Assembly (NCBI RefSeq): GCF_007747215.1
Contig: NZ_CP036273.1
Location: 5,192,322 to 5,256,321, forward strand
Direction: 5' to 3'
DNA length: 64,000 nucleotides
DNA from: Urbifossiella limnaea
GTDB lineage: Bacteria; Planctomycetota; Planctomycetia; Gemmatales; Gemmataceae
Shown here: piece by piece, positions 56,217-64,000 of the stretch
How positions within the stretch are numbered: the stretch's first letter is position 1
Layout of the letters: each line of letters opens with the position of its first letter
Translations under genes and position numbers: made by a program
The notes under the pieces: generated by a model
Databases searched by the model: none
The model's input: the letters and a program-made list of their open reading frames with translations, nothing else
Told to the model about the DNA's origin: nothing

Positions 56217-57261
56217 CCCGCACCCGCCGTCGAAGGGCCAGCAGGCCGACCACCAGACACGCGGCCATTACCAGGCCGAGGAAGCCGATCGGCCCAACGA
56301 CGGCGAGCGCACGCGCCATCAGCGTCGGCCGTTCACCCTCCGACGATTCGAGCGGCACCTGTACCCCTTCCGGCCCCACACTCCACGTCTGCCCCTGGCG
56401 CTCGACGTACATGCCCGGTCGCAACGCGACACGAAAGTCGTCGGCCGCCGGTGGGTCGAAACGGGCCGCAGACACCGTCACCTTCGCTTCGACGGCAGGT
56501 GGCTGCCCAGGCCGCGTGTTCGTCACCTCCCATCCGGCTGGAAGTCGGCCGTGTGGCGTGTCGCGGTACGTCACCGCCACGACCTGCGTCGAACCACCGG
56601 CCCGAACGCGGCTGGTGCGGAGAACGGCCCCGTCGGCCGCGTCCACGTGTAGCGTCGCGGTGACACCCTCGGCCGCGGTCGCATCGCGGAGTACGGCACA
56701 CGGGCGCCCGTCAATTACGTCGGTGCCGGCGGGTCGGAAGCGCTCGCTGGTCGGCCACCAAGCCGTCGGGAACGGACCGATCTGGGGGCCGCCGGACGGG
56801 ACGACGAGCCCGTGCGCCCACGCGAGAGGAGCGAATTCGTCGGGCCAGTGCATTGACCCACCCCACACGCCGACGGCAACCTTCACCCCGGCCGGCTCCT
56901 CCGCCGCGTTCGCGGCCGGCTCCATTTTGAAGAAGCACGTCTGCTCCTGTCCGTCATAGCGGACCGACTGCCGGACCCGGTTCAGCTGCCCCGGGCGGTT
57001 CTTGAAGCGGAGTCGTTCGTCCTGATCCACCCTTGTGCGGCCACCGGCCGCGTCGAGGATGACGAGGCCCGTTCCGGTGAAGGCTCTGTCATCGTGGGGC
57101 GTTGGCTCGCCGGCCGGGAACTTCTCCCAGCGTAGCTCGTACCGGGTCGCCGGAAGTTGCTGCCTCCCGGCCCACGTCTCCAGCGGCACAGCGGGTTGGC
57201 GAGCGGACACCCCCGCGGTGTAAACGCACACGAGACACAGGAGCAGGCCGGTGATGCGCAC
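56206..57261 (-). CDS. Hypothetical secreted protein with C-terminal membrane anchor
   Basis: A 351-residue protein. A GTG at 57261, eight bases after GGAGG, starts a signal peptide (ITGLLLCLVCVYTAGVSA); the longer upstream frame lacks a ribosome site. The ectodomain (about residues 25-300) is beta-rich with no family I recognise; segments such as TGTGLVILDAAGGRTRV, VIDGRPCAVLRDAT and LHVDAADGAVLRTSRV suggest a lipoprotein-carrier- or DUF1571-like barrel. A transmembrane helix near residues 318-340 (VVGPIGFLGLVMAACLVVGLL) and a short basic tail anchor it. It converges on mfd with an 11-base overlap. Function unknown. Confidence 0.65.
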
Positions 57262-57366
57262 GAGTCGGACCTCCACGAGGTGGGCGCCGTGATTCTGAGT
57301 GACCGGTCGCAACGCGGGAAGCCGAAAAGCAGATGAGAAAGCGGTTCGATATGCCGTACCTGGTCG

Positions 57367-57552
57367 ATGACCGCCCAGCAAGCAGGCATTGCCGACTACC
57401 GGGTGCTCGGCATGAACGGCCGGCAACTGCACGTCTTCCGCGACCCCGCCGGCGACGCGTACGCCACCCACCTCACCCTCGCGGAATCCGCTACCGTGAG
57501 CCCTCTCGCCGCCCCCGCCGCGGCCGTCCGCGTCGCCGACCTGTTGCCGTGA
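57367..57552 (+). pseudogene. C-terminal remnant of a Uma2 family endonuclease
   Basis: A 61-residue frame whose segments AGIADYRVLGMNGRQLHVFRD, ATVSPLAAP and VADLLP match the last strands of Uma2 (DUF820) proteins, in which AGIxEYWIVD, VEVYRDP and ADLLP are typical. The catalytic PD-(D/E)XK part is missing, so this is a decayed end of such a gene. No ribosome site is seen. Uma2 genes are numerous in planctomycetes. Confidence 0.6.
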
Positions 57553-57662
57553 CGTGTCACGCAGGCGCAACAACCGTTTGACGCCGGCCCCCGCGGCCGG
57601 GTAAGATCGCAGCAAACTCCCTCTCCCCACGTTACGTCAACACGCCACCGGGAGAATCGGCG

Positions 57663-59237
57663 ATGACGGCACCGGCGACACTCCGCCGCTTCGCGGCGGC
57701 CGCGGTCCTGCTTGCCGCGCTCGGGTCGGCCGCGCCCGCCGCCCCCCTGTCGGGTAGCAGCCCCGCCCAACTCCGCGCCCGCGCCGCCGCCGCCGAACGC
57801 GCCGGCGACTGGGACGCCGCCCTCGCCGCCCTCCTCGACCTGCCCGCCGCCGACCGCGCCGAACCGGCCACCCGCGACCGCCTCGTCAACGCCGCCCGCC
57901 GCGCCACCCAGGCCCGCCGGCACCGCGACCCGGCCTTCCAGCAGTTCGTCGCCGCGCTGCCGGTCCGCGACGCCGGCCAGGTGTTCGGCGACGCCGTCGG
58001 GAAACTCGCCGGCGCGTTCGCCGACCCCGGCCGGGCCACGCCCCAACGCCTCTGGGCGGCTGGCGTCGAGGAACTCGACCGCGCCCTCGGCAGCCGGGCG
58101 TTCGTCGCCCTGTTCCTCACCGACACCGCGGCCCTGAAGATCGAATCGTTCCGCCTCGCGCTCCGCGCCGACTGGGCGGCCCGGCCCGTCGGCGACCCGC
58201 GCGAGGCGCGGGCGCTCCTGAAGGGGCTCATCGGTGCGGCGCAGGACGAACTCGCCCCGCGGGTCCCGGCCGCGCTCGCCGCCGAGGTGTTGTGCGGGGC
58301 CTGTGCCGGGCTCGACGAGTACACCGCCTTCCTCACACCCGAACCCGCCGCCGAGCAACCCGCCGACCTCGGCGGGCACGGCCTCTTTCTCGGCTTCGAC
58401 TCCGACGGCCCGTTCGTCGACGGCATCGCCCCCGGGTCGTGGGTCGCGTTCCACACGCAGTTGCACCGCGGCGACCGGGTGGCGCGCGTGAACGGCCGGT
58501 CGATGATCCTCACCCCGATGGAGCTGGCCGACGCCCTCCGCAACCCCGACGGCGGCCTCCACACCCTCGAACTGATGGTGCCCGGCACCGGGATGCTGTC
58601 CGAGGCGCGGCTGCCGGTAGTCCCCCCCACGGTGTTCGGCGGCCGCATGGTCGGCGGCCGCGACGGCGTCGGCTACCTCCGCGTGGCCGAGTTCCAACCC
58701 GCGACGCCGCGCGAACTGGCGGAAGCGATTGCCGGCCTCAAGGAGCAGGGGCTGCGTGCCCTGGTGCTGGACGTGCGCGGCAACCCCGGCGGCTCCTTCC
58801 TCGCCGGCGTCGAGGCGGCCCGCCGCTTCCTCCCGGCCGGGGCCGCCATCGTCACGACGCACGGCCAACTCCCGCAGGTCGCGGGTCACACCTTCTCGTC
58901 CGCGTCCGGCCCGGCCGCGCTCGACCTGCCGCTGGTGCTCCTCGTGGACGGCGACACCGCCTCCGCAGCCGAGGTGTTGGCCGCGGCGCTCCGCGACAAC
59001 CAGCGGGCCGTTCTCGTCGGCACCTCCACGTTCGGCAAAGGCACGCTCCAGTTCCCCCTCAAGCTGTCCGGCCCAGGTTCGGTCCGCGTCACGATCGCCC
59101 GGCTGGTGGCGCCGTCCGGACCGCTGTCGGCCGGCGTCGCGCCGCACCTCATCGAGACCGACCCGCACAGGCAGTTGGAGCTTGCGGCCGACCGTGCCGC
59201 TGAACTCTCCGCACCGCGGCCGATGCTCGTCCCCTGA
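57663..59237 (+). CDS. S41 family carboxy-terminal processing peptidase
   Basis: A 524-residue exported protease. Signal peptide at residues 1-27. An N-terminal helical region leads to a PDZ domain (about residues 237-310: GLFLGFDSDGPFVDGIAPGS through VARVNGRSM), followed by the S41 fold: VGYLRVAEFQ, ALVLDVRGNPGGSFL, and the catalytic Ser in DGDTASAAEVLAAAL with Lys in FGKGTLQ. The Ser-Lys dyad is complete. Such enzymes trim C-termini of periplasmic or photosystem proteins and take part in envelope maintenance. It is transcribed alone as far as visible. Confidence 0.9.
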   Translation: MTAPATLRRFAAAAVLLAALGSAAPAAPLSGSSPAQLRARAAAAERAGDWDAALAALLDLPAADRAEPATRDRLVNAARRATQARRHRDPAFQQFVAALPVRDAGQVFGDAVGKLAGAFADPGRATPQRLWAAGVEELDRALGSRAFVALFLTDTAALKIESFRLALRADWAARPVGDPREARALLKGLIGAAQDELAPRVPAALAAEVLCGACAGLDEYTAFLTPEPAAEQPADLGGHGLFLGFDSDGPFVDGIAPGSWVAFHTQLHRGDRVARVNGRSMILTPMELADALRNPDGGLHTLELMVPGTGMLSEARLPVVPPTVFGGRMVGGRDGVGYLRVAEFQPATPRELAEAIAGLKEQGLRALVLDVRGNPGGSFLAGVEAARRFLPAGAAIVTTHGQLPQVAGHTFSSASGPAALDLPLVLLVDGDTASAAEVLAAALRDNQRAVLVGTSTFGKGTLQFPLKLSGPGSVRVTIARLVAPSGPLSAGVAPHLIETDPHRQLELAADRAAELSAPRPMLVP

Positions 59238-59419
59238 TCCGGTCGCCGATCCCCATTCGTACACATGCCCCCCCTCGGGCGTCGCCAGAGGCAGCTAGTC
59301 GGCGAGACACAAGCGCCTCGGCGCGACGCCGACCACTTCACGAGAGCCTCCTGTTACCAACACTTCCAGCCGGCGGTTGTATCGGAGTGTGGTTCCACCG
59401 CACCACGGGAGTCCGGCCG

Positions 59420-59905
59420 ATGAAGCTCTCCCCGCTGTTCACGTTCGCGGTCGCACTAACGGTCGTTGCCGGTGGGTCCGTCACGGCCCAGCTACCGCCC
59501 GTCAAGCTCGGGTACGTCAAGGTCCGTGTCGAGGTCGAGACGCGCGGCGTGCTGGAGATCACCGACAAAACCGCCGTCCTGGTCACGCAGTACCAGTACC
59601 ACGACCAGCGGGACGCGAAGACCGTCCTCCCCACGCGGGAGGGGGTGCCCCCGCACAAGATCGAACTCGACTTCACCCGAAACCCCGAGTTGCGGGAGCT
59701 GGCAAAGGCGCTGAACGGCAAGGAGGCGGTCGTCACCGGGCTGAGCGAACTGAGGCACCTCGCGCCGCCACCGGCGCCGCCCGGCGGGTTGACCGGCGGG
59801 AACCCGTTCGGCGGCGGGTCCGGGTTCTACCAGCCGATGCCGTCGTGGTACCTCCACCCGACGGTACTCGTGACAAGTATCAAGACCGCTCCGGGGAAGC
59901 GCTGA
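59420..59905 (+). CDS. Secreted hypothetical protein
   Basis: A 161-residue protein with GGGAG before the ATG at 59420 (33 bases inside a longer frame). Signal peptide at residues 1-24. The mature part has a small beta domain (VKLGYVKVRVEVETRGVLE, AVLVTQYQYH, VVTGLSEL) followed by a Pro/Gly-rich tail. I do not recognise a family; the pattern resembles planctomycete proteins in which a short beta domain modifies or binds a surface partner. The stop codon overlaps the ATG of the alpha/beta hydrolase by one base (TGATG), so the two are coupled. Confidence 0.6.
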   Translation: MKLSPLFTFAVALTVVAGGSVTAQLPPVKLGYVKVRVEVETRGVLEITDKTAVLVTQYQYHDQRDAKTVLPTREGVPPHKIELDFTRNPELRELAKALNGKEAVVTGLSELRHLAPPPAPPGGLTGGNPFGGGSGFYQPMPSWYLHPTVLVTSIKTAPGKR

Positions 59906-60717
59906 TGGGCCAGTTCGCCGACCGCGCCGGCTGCCGCCTCGCGTACGACCGCCGCGGCAGTGGCAGCGCCGTGCTGCTCATCCAGGGCGTCGGCGTCCAC
60001 GGCGACGGCTGGCGGCCGCAGGTCGAGGCCCTGAGCGACGGCTTCACGTGCCTCACCTTCGACAACCGCGGCATGGGCCGCAGCGTGCCGGCGAACGGGC
60101 CAATCACCGTGGCCGAGATGGCCGCCGACGCGCTCGCCGTGCTCGACGCCGAGGGCGTCGCCGCGGCACACGTCGTCGGCCACTCCCTGGGCGGGCTGGT
60201 GGCCGCGCAGCTGGCGCTGGCGGCACGCGGGCGGGTGAAGAGCCTGGCACTGTTGTGTACGTTCGCCGACGGCCGCGCGGCGGCGCCGCTGACGATGCGG
60301 ATGATGTGGCTCGGGATGCGGTCGCGGGTGGGCACGCGGGCGATGCGGCGGCGCGGGTTCGCGGCGCTCATCTACCCGCCGGGCAGCGCGGCCGCGGCCG
60401 ACTTCGGGGCGCTGGCGGCACTGTTCGGCCACGACCTCGGCGACACCCCAGCGGTAGTCGGCGCGCAGTTAAAGGCCATGCGTGCGGCGAGCGTGTTGCC
60501 GCGCCTCGGCGAGTTGGCCGGCGTGCCGACCCTGGTGGCGAGTGCGGCGCACGACCCGATCGCGCCGCCGCGAGTAGGCCGGGCGCTGGCGGACGGCATA
60601 CCGGGGGCACGCTTCGTGGAATTCGTGGAGGCGTCGCACGGGCTGCCGATCACGCACGCGGCGGAGACGAACGCGCTGCTGCGGGAGCACCTGACGGCGG
60701 CGGACCGGGTTTCGTAG
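59905..60717 (+). CDS. Alpha/beta hydrolase
   Basis: A 270-residue cytoplasmic hydrolase with the oxyanion-region LLIQGVGVHGDGW, strand and loop CLTFDNRGMGRS, nucleophile elbow GHSLGG, Asp in AHDPIAPP and His in ASHGLPITH. The triad is complete. It resembles 3-oxoadipate enol-lactonase-like and esterase subgroups; the true substrate is unknown. It starts on the last base of the preceding gene. A C-rich stem with a T-rich tail lies about 95 bases after its stop. Confidence 0.88.
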   Translation: MGQFADRAGCRLAYDRRGSGSAVLLIQGVGVHGDGWRPQVEALSDGFTCLTFDNRGMGRSVPANGPITVAEMAADALAVLDAEGVAAAHVVGHSLGGLVAAQLALAARGRVKSLALLCTFADGRAAAPLTMRMMWLGMRSRVGTRAMRRRGFAALIYPPGSAAAADFGALAALFGHDLGDTPAVVGAQLKAMRAASVLPRLGELAGVPTLVASAAHDPIAPPRVGRALADGIPGARFVEFVEASHGLPITHAAETNALLREHLTAADRVS

Positions 60718-60811
60718 CGGGAGGTCCGCGGGCCGCATCGTGTCAGACCGAGCGGATTCGGCACGTGCCGCAGGTCGGGTTCTCAGAATTTCCTCATTTC
60801 AGTCTTGACTC

Positions 60812-60830
60812 CCCCGCCTTCGGGGTTTCT
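60812..60830 (+). terminator. Short Rho-independent terminator candidate
   Basis: CCCCG-CCTT-CGGGG is followed by TTTCT, downstream of the alpha/beta hydrolase gene. It overlaps a TTGACT box at 60805 that could serve the next gene. Confidence 0.45.
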
Positions 60831-60930
60831 ACTTCAAACACGATTGAGGGGGCCGACTCGCACTCCACCCCCCAAGTGTTCCCCTGCCATTTCGCATTCG
60901 TTCACCCGGTCCAACCGGGGGAGCCGCTAC

Positions 60931-61767
60931 GTGGCTCGGTCGCGTGGGTACTCGGTCACTGAATGCTTCGTCGCGGCGGCCGTGGTGGTCGTCGCGGTCG
61001 GCATCCTCGTGCCGGCGGTCTCGAAGGTCCGGGCCGCGGCAGTGCGGGCGCGCTGCGTCAACAACTTGAAACAGATCGGCGGCGGGTTGCAAACGTATCA
61101 CCAGACTCGTGGCAGTTTCCCGCCCGGCGGCGCGGCGAACCCCGACCTGACGGCGACGACGCCGCCCGCCCGCGAGGCCGGCGGTTGGACGTGGGCGTAC
61201 GCGCTGCTGCCCTACATCGGCCACGACCAGCTGTACCGCGACGCCGACCCCCAGGCCGTCCGCCGCGGCAAGGTGGACCTCTACCTGTGCGCGGCCCGCC
61301 GGAGTGCCGCCGACCCGTCCGGCCTGGCCAAGCTGGACTACGGCGCCAACGGCGCCGCCGACGCGGCGAATCTGACCGGCGTGATCGCCCCGACGGGGGT
61401 GATGCCGCTGCGCCTGTGCGACCTGAGCGGCGGCACGTCGGGCGTGGTGGTTCTCGCCGGAAAGCGGTTGAACCTCGCCGCGCTCGGCACCAGCCGCGAC
61501 GACGACGACGCCTTTTCCACGGCCGGGTGGGGCCCGGACTTCGAGGTGTACCGCACGGCCGCGGTGCCGCCGGCCCCGGACGTGACCGAGCCGGGCAACC
61601 TGGAGCCGCGCGGCGGGTTCGGCGCGTCGCACCCCGGCGGCATCTTCTGCGCCGCGTTCGCGGACGGGTCGGTGCGGCCGCTGCGGTACACGATCGACCC
61701 GGCGGTGTGGCAGCGGGCGTGCCTGCGGTCGGGGGCCCCCGACCCGCCCAGCCCGAACAACAACTGA
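60931..61767 (+). CDS. DUF1559 pseudopilin-like protein, divergent N-terminus
   Basis: A 278-residue protein. The GTG at 60931 has GGGGGAG upstream and places a prepilin signal at the start: RGYSVTECFVAAAVVVVAVG with Gly at the cleavage site and Glu at mature position 5. The usual consensus, GFTLIELLVVIAII, is strongly changed here. The DUF1559 domain follows (ARCVNNLKQIGGGLQTYHQTRG; GWTWAYALLPYIGHDQLY; HPGGIFCAAFADGSVRPL). DUF1559 proteins are numerous in planctomycetes and are exported by a type II/type IV pilus-like system. Individual roles are unknown. Confidence 0.85.
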   Translation: MARSRGYSVTECFVAAAVVVVAVGILVPAVSKVRAAAVRARCVNNLKQIGGGLQTYHQTRGSFPPGGAANPDLTATTPPAREAGGWTWAYALLPYIGHDQLYRDADPQAVRRGKVDLYLCAARRSAADPSGLAKLDYGANGAADAANLTGVIAPTGVMPLRLCDLSGGTSGVVVLAGKRLNLAALGTSRDDDDAFSTAGWGPDFEVYRTAAVPPAPDVTEPGNLEPRGGFGASHPGGIFCAAFADGSVRPLRYTIDPAVWQRACLRSGAPDPPSPNNN

Positions 61768-61781
61768 CGGCCGGGGAACCG

Positions 61782-61806
61782 GGGAACGGGGAACTTGCCC
61801 GTTCCC
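61782..61806 (+). terminator. Hairpin after the DUF1559 gene
   Basis: GGGAACGGG and CCCGTTCCC form a perfect 9-base stem with a 7-base loop, 14 bases after the stop codon. No U-tract, so its role in ending the transcript is uncertain. Confidence 0.4.
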
Positions 61807-61874
61807 CCCGGCGGCCGCGTCGGGTATGCTGACGGGTGACCCGCCGCCCCGCCTCCTCGGTGCCGACCCCCGCC

Positions 61875-64000
61875 ATGCCGCCGCTCTCCCGTCTGGCCCC
61901 GGCCCTGCTCCTGCTCGCCCCCGCGCCGGCCCGCGCCGACGAGCCGGTCGACTTCGCCCGCGACGTGCGCCCGCTCCTGTCCAACAGCTGCTTCAAGTGC
62001 CACGGCCCGGCGAGCCAGATGGGGAAGGTGCGGCTCGACACCCGCGAGGCGGCGGTGAAGTCGGGCGCCATCGTGCCGGGCAGCCCGGACAAGAGCACGC
62101 TGGTGGAGCGCGTGTGCGAGCCGTCGGACGACGACCGCATGCCGCCCCCCGAGGCCGGCCCGCGCCTGACGGCCCAGCAGGTGAAGACCCTGAAGCAGTG
62201 GATCGCCGAGGGGGCGGAGTACACCCCGCACTGGGCCTTCCAGCGGGTCGTCCGGCCCCAGCCACCGACCACGAAGACCGCGACGCGCTACGCGATCGAC
62301 CGATTCGTCCTGGCCCGGCTGGAGAAGGCCGGGCTCACCATGTCCGCGGAGGCCGACCGCTCGACGCTACTCCGCCGCGTCACGCTCGACCTGACAGGCC
62401 TGCTGCCCACGCCGGTCGAGGTGCTGGCGTTCCTGGACGACCGCTCGCCGGACGCCTACGAGAAGGCGGTCGATCGGCTGCTGGCGTCGCCGCACTACGG
62501 CGAGCGGCACGCCCGCCACTGGCTCGACCTCGCCCGATACGCCGACAGCAACGGCTACACCATCGACGGCGCCCGGAGCATCTGGCCGTACCGCGACTGG
62601 GTGGTCCGCGCCCTGAACGCCGACCTGCCGTTCGACCAGTTCACGACGCACCAGCTGGCCGGCGACCTGCTGCCGGGCGCGACGGCGGACCAGAAGATCG
62701 CCACCGGCTTCCACCGCAACACGTCGTTCAACGAGGAGGGCGGCACCGACCCGGAGCAGTTCCGCGTCGAGCGGACCGTGGACCGCGCCAACACGACCGG
62801 GGCCGTGTGGCTCGGCCTGACGGTCGGCTGCGCCCAGTGCCACACGCACAAGTACGACCCGGTGACGCAGCACGACTACTACCGCCTCTACGCCTTCTTC
62901 GACTCGTGCGACGAGCCGACGATGCCGATCGGCGGCACCGCGAAGATGGAGGAGGCGATCTCCCGGCTGAACCAGATGGAGGCGTGGATTCAGAAGAACG
63001 GCGGCAGCCGCGAGGACATCGACCTGGTGAAGGCCGAGATCAAGCGGGTGCAGGGGAAGGTGACGACGACGCTGGTCATGCGCGAGCGCCCCGCGGCGCG
63101 GACGACGCACGTCCAGATCCGCGGCGACTTCCTCCGCAAGGGCGACGTGGTGCAGCCCGGCTTTCCCGCCGCGCTGGGCGCTACGCCCGCCGGCAAGCGG
63201 CAGACCCGCCTCGATCTGGCAAAGTGGCTCGTGAGCCGCGACAACCCGCTGACGGCCCGCGTGACGGTGAACCGCGAGTGGCAGAAGTTCTTCGGCCGCG
63301 GGCTGGTCGAGACGGAGAACGACTTCGGGATGCAGGGCGCGCTGCCGACGCACCCCGAGCTGTTGGACTGGCTCGCCGTCCAGTTCATGGAGCCACTCGG
63401 CTGGTCGATGAAGAAGCTGCACCGGCAGATCGTGCTGAGCGCGACGTACCGGCAGGCGTCGGTGGTGCGGCCGGACCTGACGCAGCGCGACCCGCGGAAC
63501 CTGCTGCTCGGCCGGCAGTCGCGGCTTCGGCTCGAAGCCGAGGTGATCCGCGACGCGGCGCTGTCGGCGAGCGGCAAGCTGAACACGAAGGTCGGCGGCC
63601 CGGGGGTGTACCCGCCGCAGCCGAAGGAGGTGTTCGCGTTCACCCAGAGCCAGCGGACGTGGCCCGAGAGCAAGGGGCCGGACCGCTACCGCCGCGGCGT
63701 GTACACGTACATCTGGCGGCAGAGCCAGCACCCGCTCCTGACCACGTTCGACGGCGCCGACGCCCAGACCGCCTGCACGAAGCGCAACCGCAGCAACACG
63801 CCGCTGCAAGCACTGCACCTGGCGAACGACCCGGTGTTCGTGGAGCTGGCGACCGAACTCGGCCGCCGCGTCGACACGGACGGCGGCGCGGACGACGCCG
63901 CGAAGGTGCGCTTCGCCTACCGGGCTTGCTTCGGCCGCGACCCGACGACGCAGGAGGCGGCTCGGGTGCTTGCGTACCTGGAGGCGCAGCGCCGCACCGA
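61875..64000 (+). CDS. DUF1549/DUF1553 protein with planctomycete cytochrome c domain (3' partial)
   Basis: The frame is open to the end of the window (708 codons). Signal peptide at residues 1-21, then a planctomycete cytochrome c domain with CFKCH near residue 35, DUF1549 (from AIDRFVLARLEKAGL through RHWLDLARYADSNGY), a second CxxC-H site CAQCHTHKYDPVTQHDYY, a linker with coiled-coil (MEEAISRLNQMEAWIQKNGG), and DUF1553 (LAKWLVSRDNPLTARVTVNR to GRQSRLRLEAEVIRDAAL and RSNTPLQALHLANDP). This family is abundant only in planctomycetes and relatives. It is periplasmic; it may be linked to sugar or polysaccharide breakdown. Such genes are often followed by a DUF1501 gene, which here would lie beyond the window. 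Confidence 0.93.
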   Translation, partial: MPPLSRLAPALLLLAPAPARADEPVDFARDVRPLLSNSCFKCHGPASQMGKVRLDTREAAVKSGAIVPGSPDKSTLVERVCEPSDDDRMPPPEAGPRLTAQQVKTLKQWIAEGAEYTPHWAFQRVVRPQPPTTKTATRYAIDRFVLARLEKAGLTMSAEADRSTLLRRVTLDLTGLLPTPVEVLAFLDDRSPDAYEKAVDRLLASPHYGERHARHWLDLARYADSNGYTIDGARSIWPYRDWVVRALNADLPFDQFTTHQLAGDLLPGATADQKIATGFHRNTSFNEEGGTDPEQFRVERTVDRANTTGAVWLGLTVGCAQCHTHKYDPVTQHDYYRLYAFFDSCDEPTMPIGGTAKMEEAISRLNQMEAWIQKNGGSREDIDLVKAEIKRVQGKVTTTLVMRERPAARTTHVQIRGDFLRKGDVVQPGFPAALGATPAGKRQTRLDLAKWLVSRDNPLTARVTVNREWQKFFGRGLVETENDFGMQGALPTHPELLDWLAVQFMEPLGWSMKKLHRQIVLSATYRQASVVRPDLTQRDPRNLLLGRQSRLRLEAEVIRDAALSASGKLNTKVGGPGVYPPQPKEVFAFTQSQRTWPESKGPDRYRRGVYTYIWRQSQHPLLTTFDGADAQTACTKRNRSNTPLQALHLANDPVFVELATELGRRVDTDGGADDAAKVRFAYRACFGRDPTTQEAARVLAYLEAQRRT

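Noticed and set aside
57396-59264. Minus-strand frame of 622 codons opposite the S41 protease
   Set aside because: Shadow of the protease gene, Gly/Arg/Glu-rich and without a family match.

Overview
The window is a stretch of very GC-rich bacterial chromosome (third codon positions almost always G or C) with the gene content of a planctomycete, most likely a Gemmata-like member of the Gemmataceae. The signs are a DUF1549/DUF1553 c-type cytochrome protein, a PVC-type membrane-bound dehydrogenase with C-terminal heme site, a two-heme protein of the hydrazine-synthase-alpha-like class, a DUF1559 pseudopilin, a surface beta-propeller protein opening with an LExRxxP-type motif, DUF4058, and zinc-ribbon plus membrane-anchored proteases. 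The genus is inference; no rRNA or tRNA gene lies in the window. I saw no intact insertion sequence, prophage or CRISPR array.

Layout. 1-9400: end of a GT2 glycosyltransferase, a DUF3365 heme protein, a small membrane protein, iscX, DUF4349 protein, HEAT lipoprotein, NagD-like HAD phosphatase, patatin lipoprotein, then rpmE (L31 type B), prfA and a small putative DNA-binding protein. 9391-15165: two large secreted c-type heme proteins in tandem. 15334-21672 (minus strand): thioredoxin-like protein, phosphofructokinase, the group propeller protein-galT-nadD-PHP phosphoesterase, and inorganic pyrophosphatase. 21739-28899 (minus): DUF4058, sdhB-sdhA-sdhC, metallopeptidase plus S1 protease, DedA. 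29089-32459 (plus): C26-type glutamine amidotransferase homologue, AnmK homologue and DUF58. 32485-42889 (minus): a MacAB-TolC-like export cluster (outer-membrane factor, adaptor, ATPase, permease) followed by a WD40 protein and a helicase-associated-domain protein. 43153-44403: flavin reductase and a sulfite-oxidase-like protein. 44703-52699: a complete potassium uptake cluster, small ORF-kdpF-A-B-C-D-E. 52926-64000: mfd, a membrane protein, a Uma2 remnant, S41 protease, secreted protein, alpha/beta hydrolase, DUF1559 pseudopilin and a DUF1549/DUF1553 heme protein cut by the window edge.

How the genes work together. The Kdp cluster is a self-contained ATP-driven K+ pump with its own sensor kinase and response regulator. 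sdhCAB is complex II. The four-gene export cluster should span both membranes. The rest is mostly housekeeping mixed with lineage-specific secreted and heme-binding proteins.

Most interesting points. (1) Adjacent genes at 29089 and 29865 encode homologues of a C26 amidotransferase and an anhydro-MurNAc kinase, both with altered active sites (Cys to Gly; catalytic Asp to Glu with a degraded phosphate loop): a possible pseudoenzyme pair. (2) The left edge of the kdp cluster carries a sulfite-oxidase-like gene whose C-terminus is replaced and a coding-like fragment on the opposite strand, suggesting a rearrangement or insertion junction. (3) At least seven intergenic spacers are filled by long, nearly perfect inverted repeats of unrelated sequence. 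(4) The outer-membrane factor and adaptor genes of the export cluster overlap by 95 bases in different frames.
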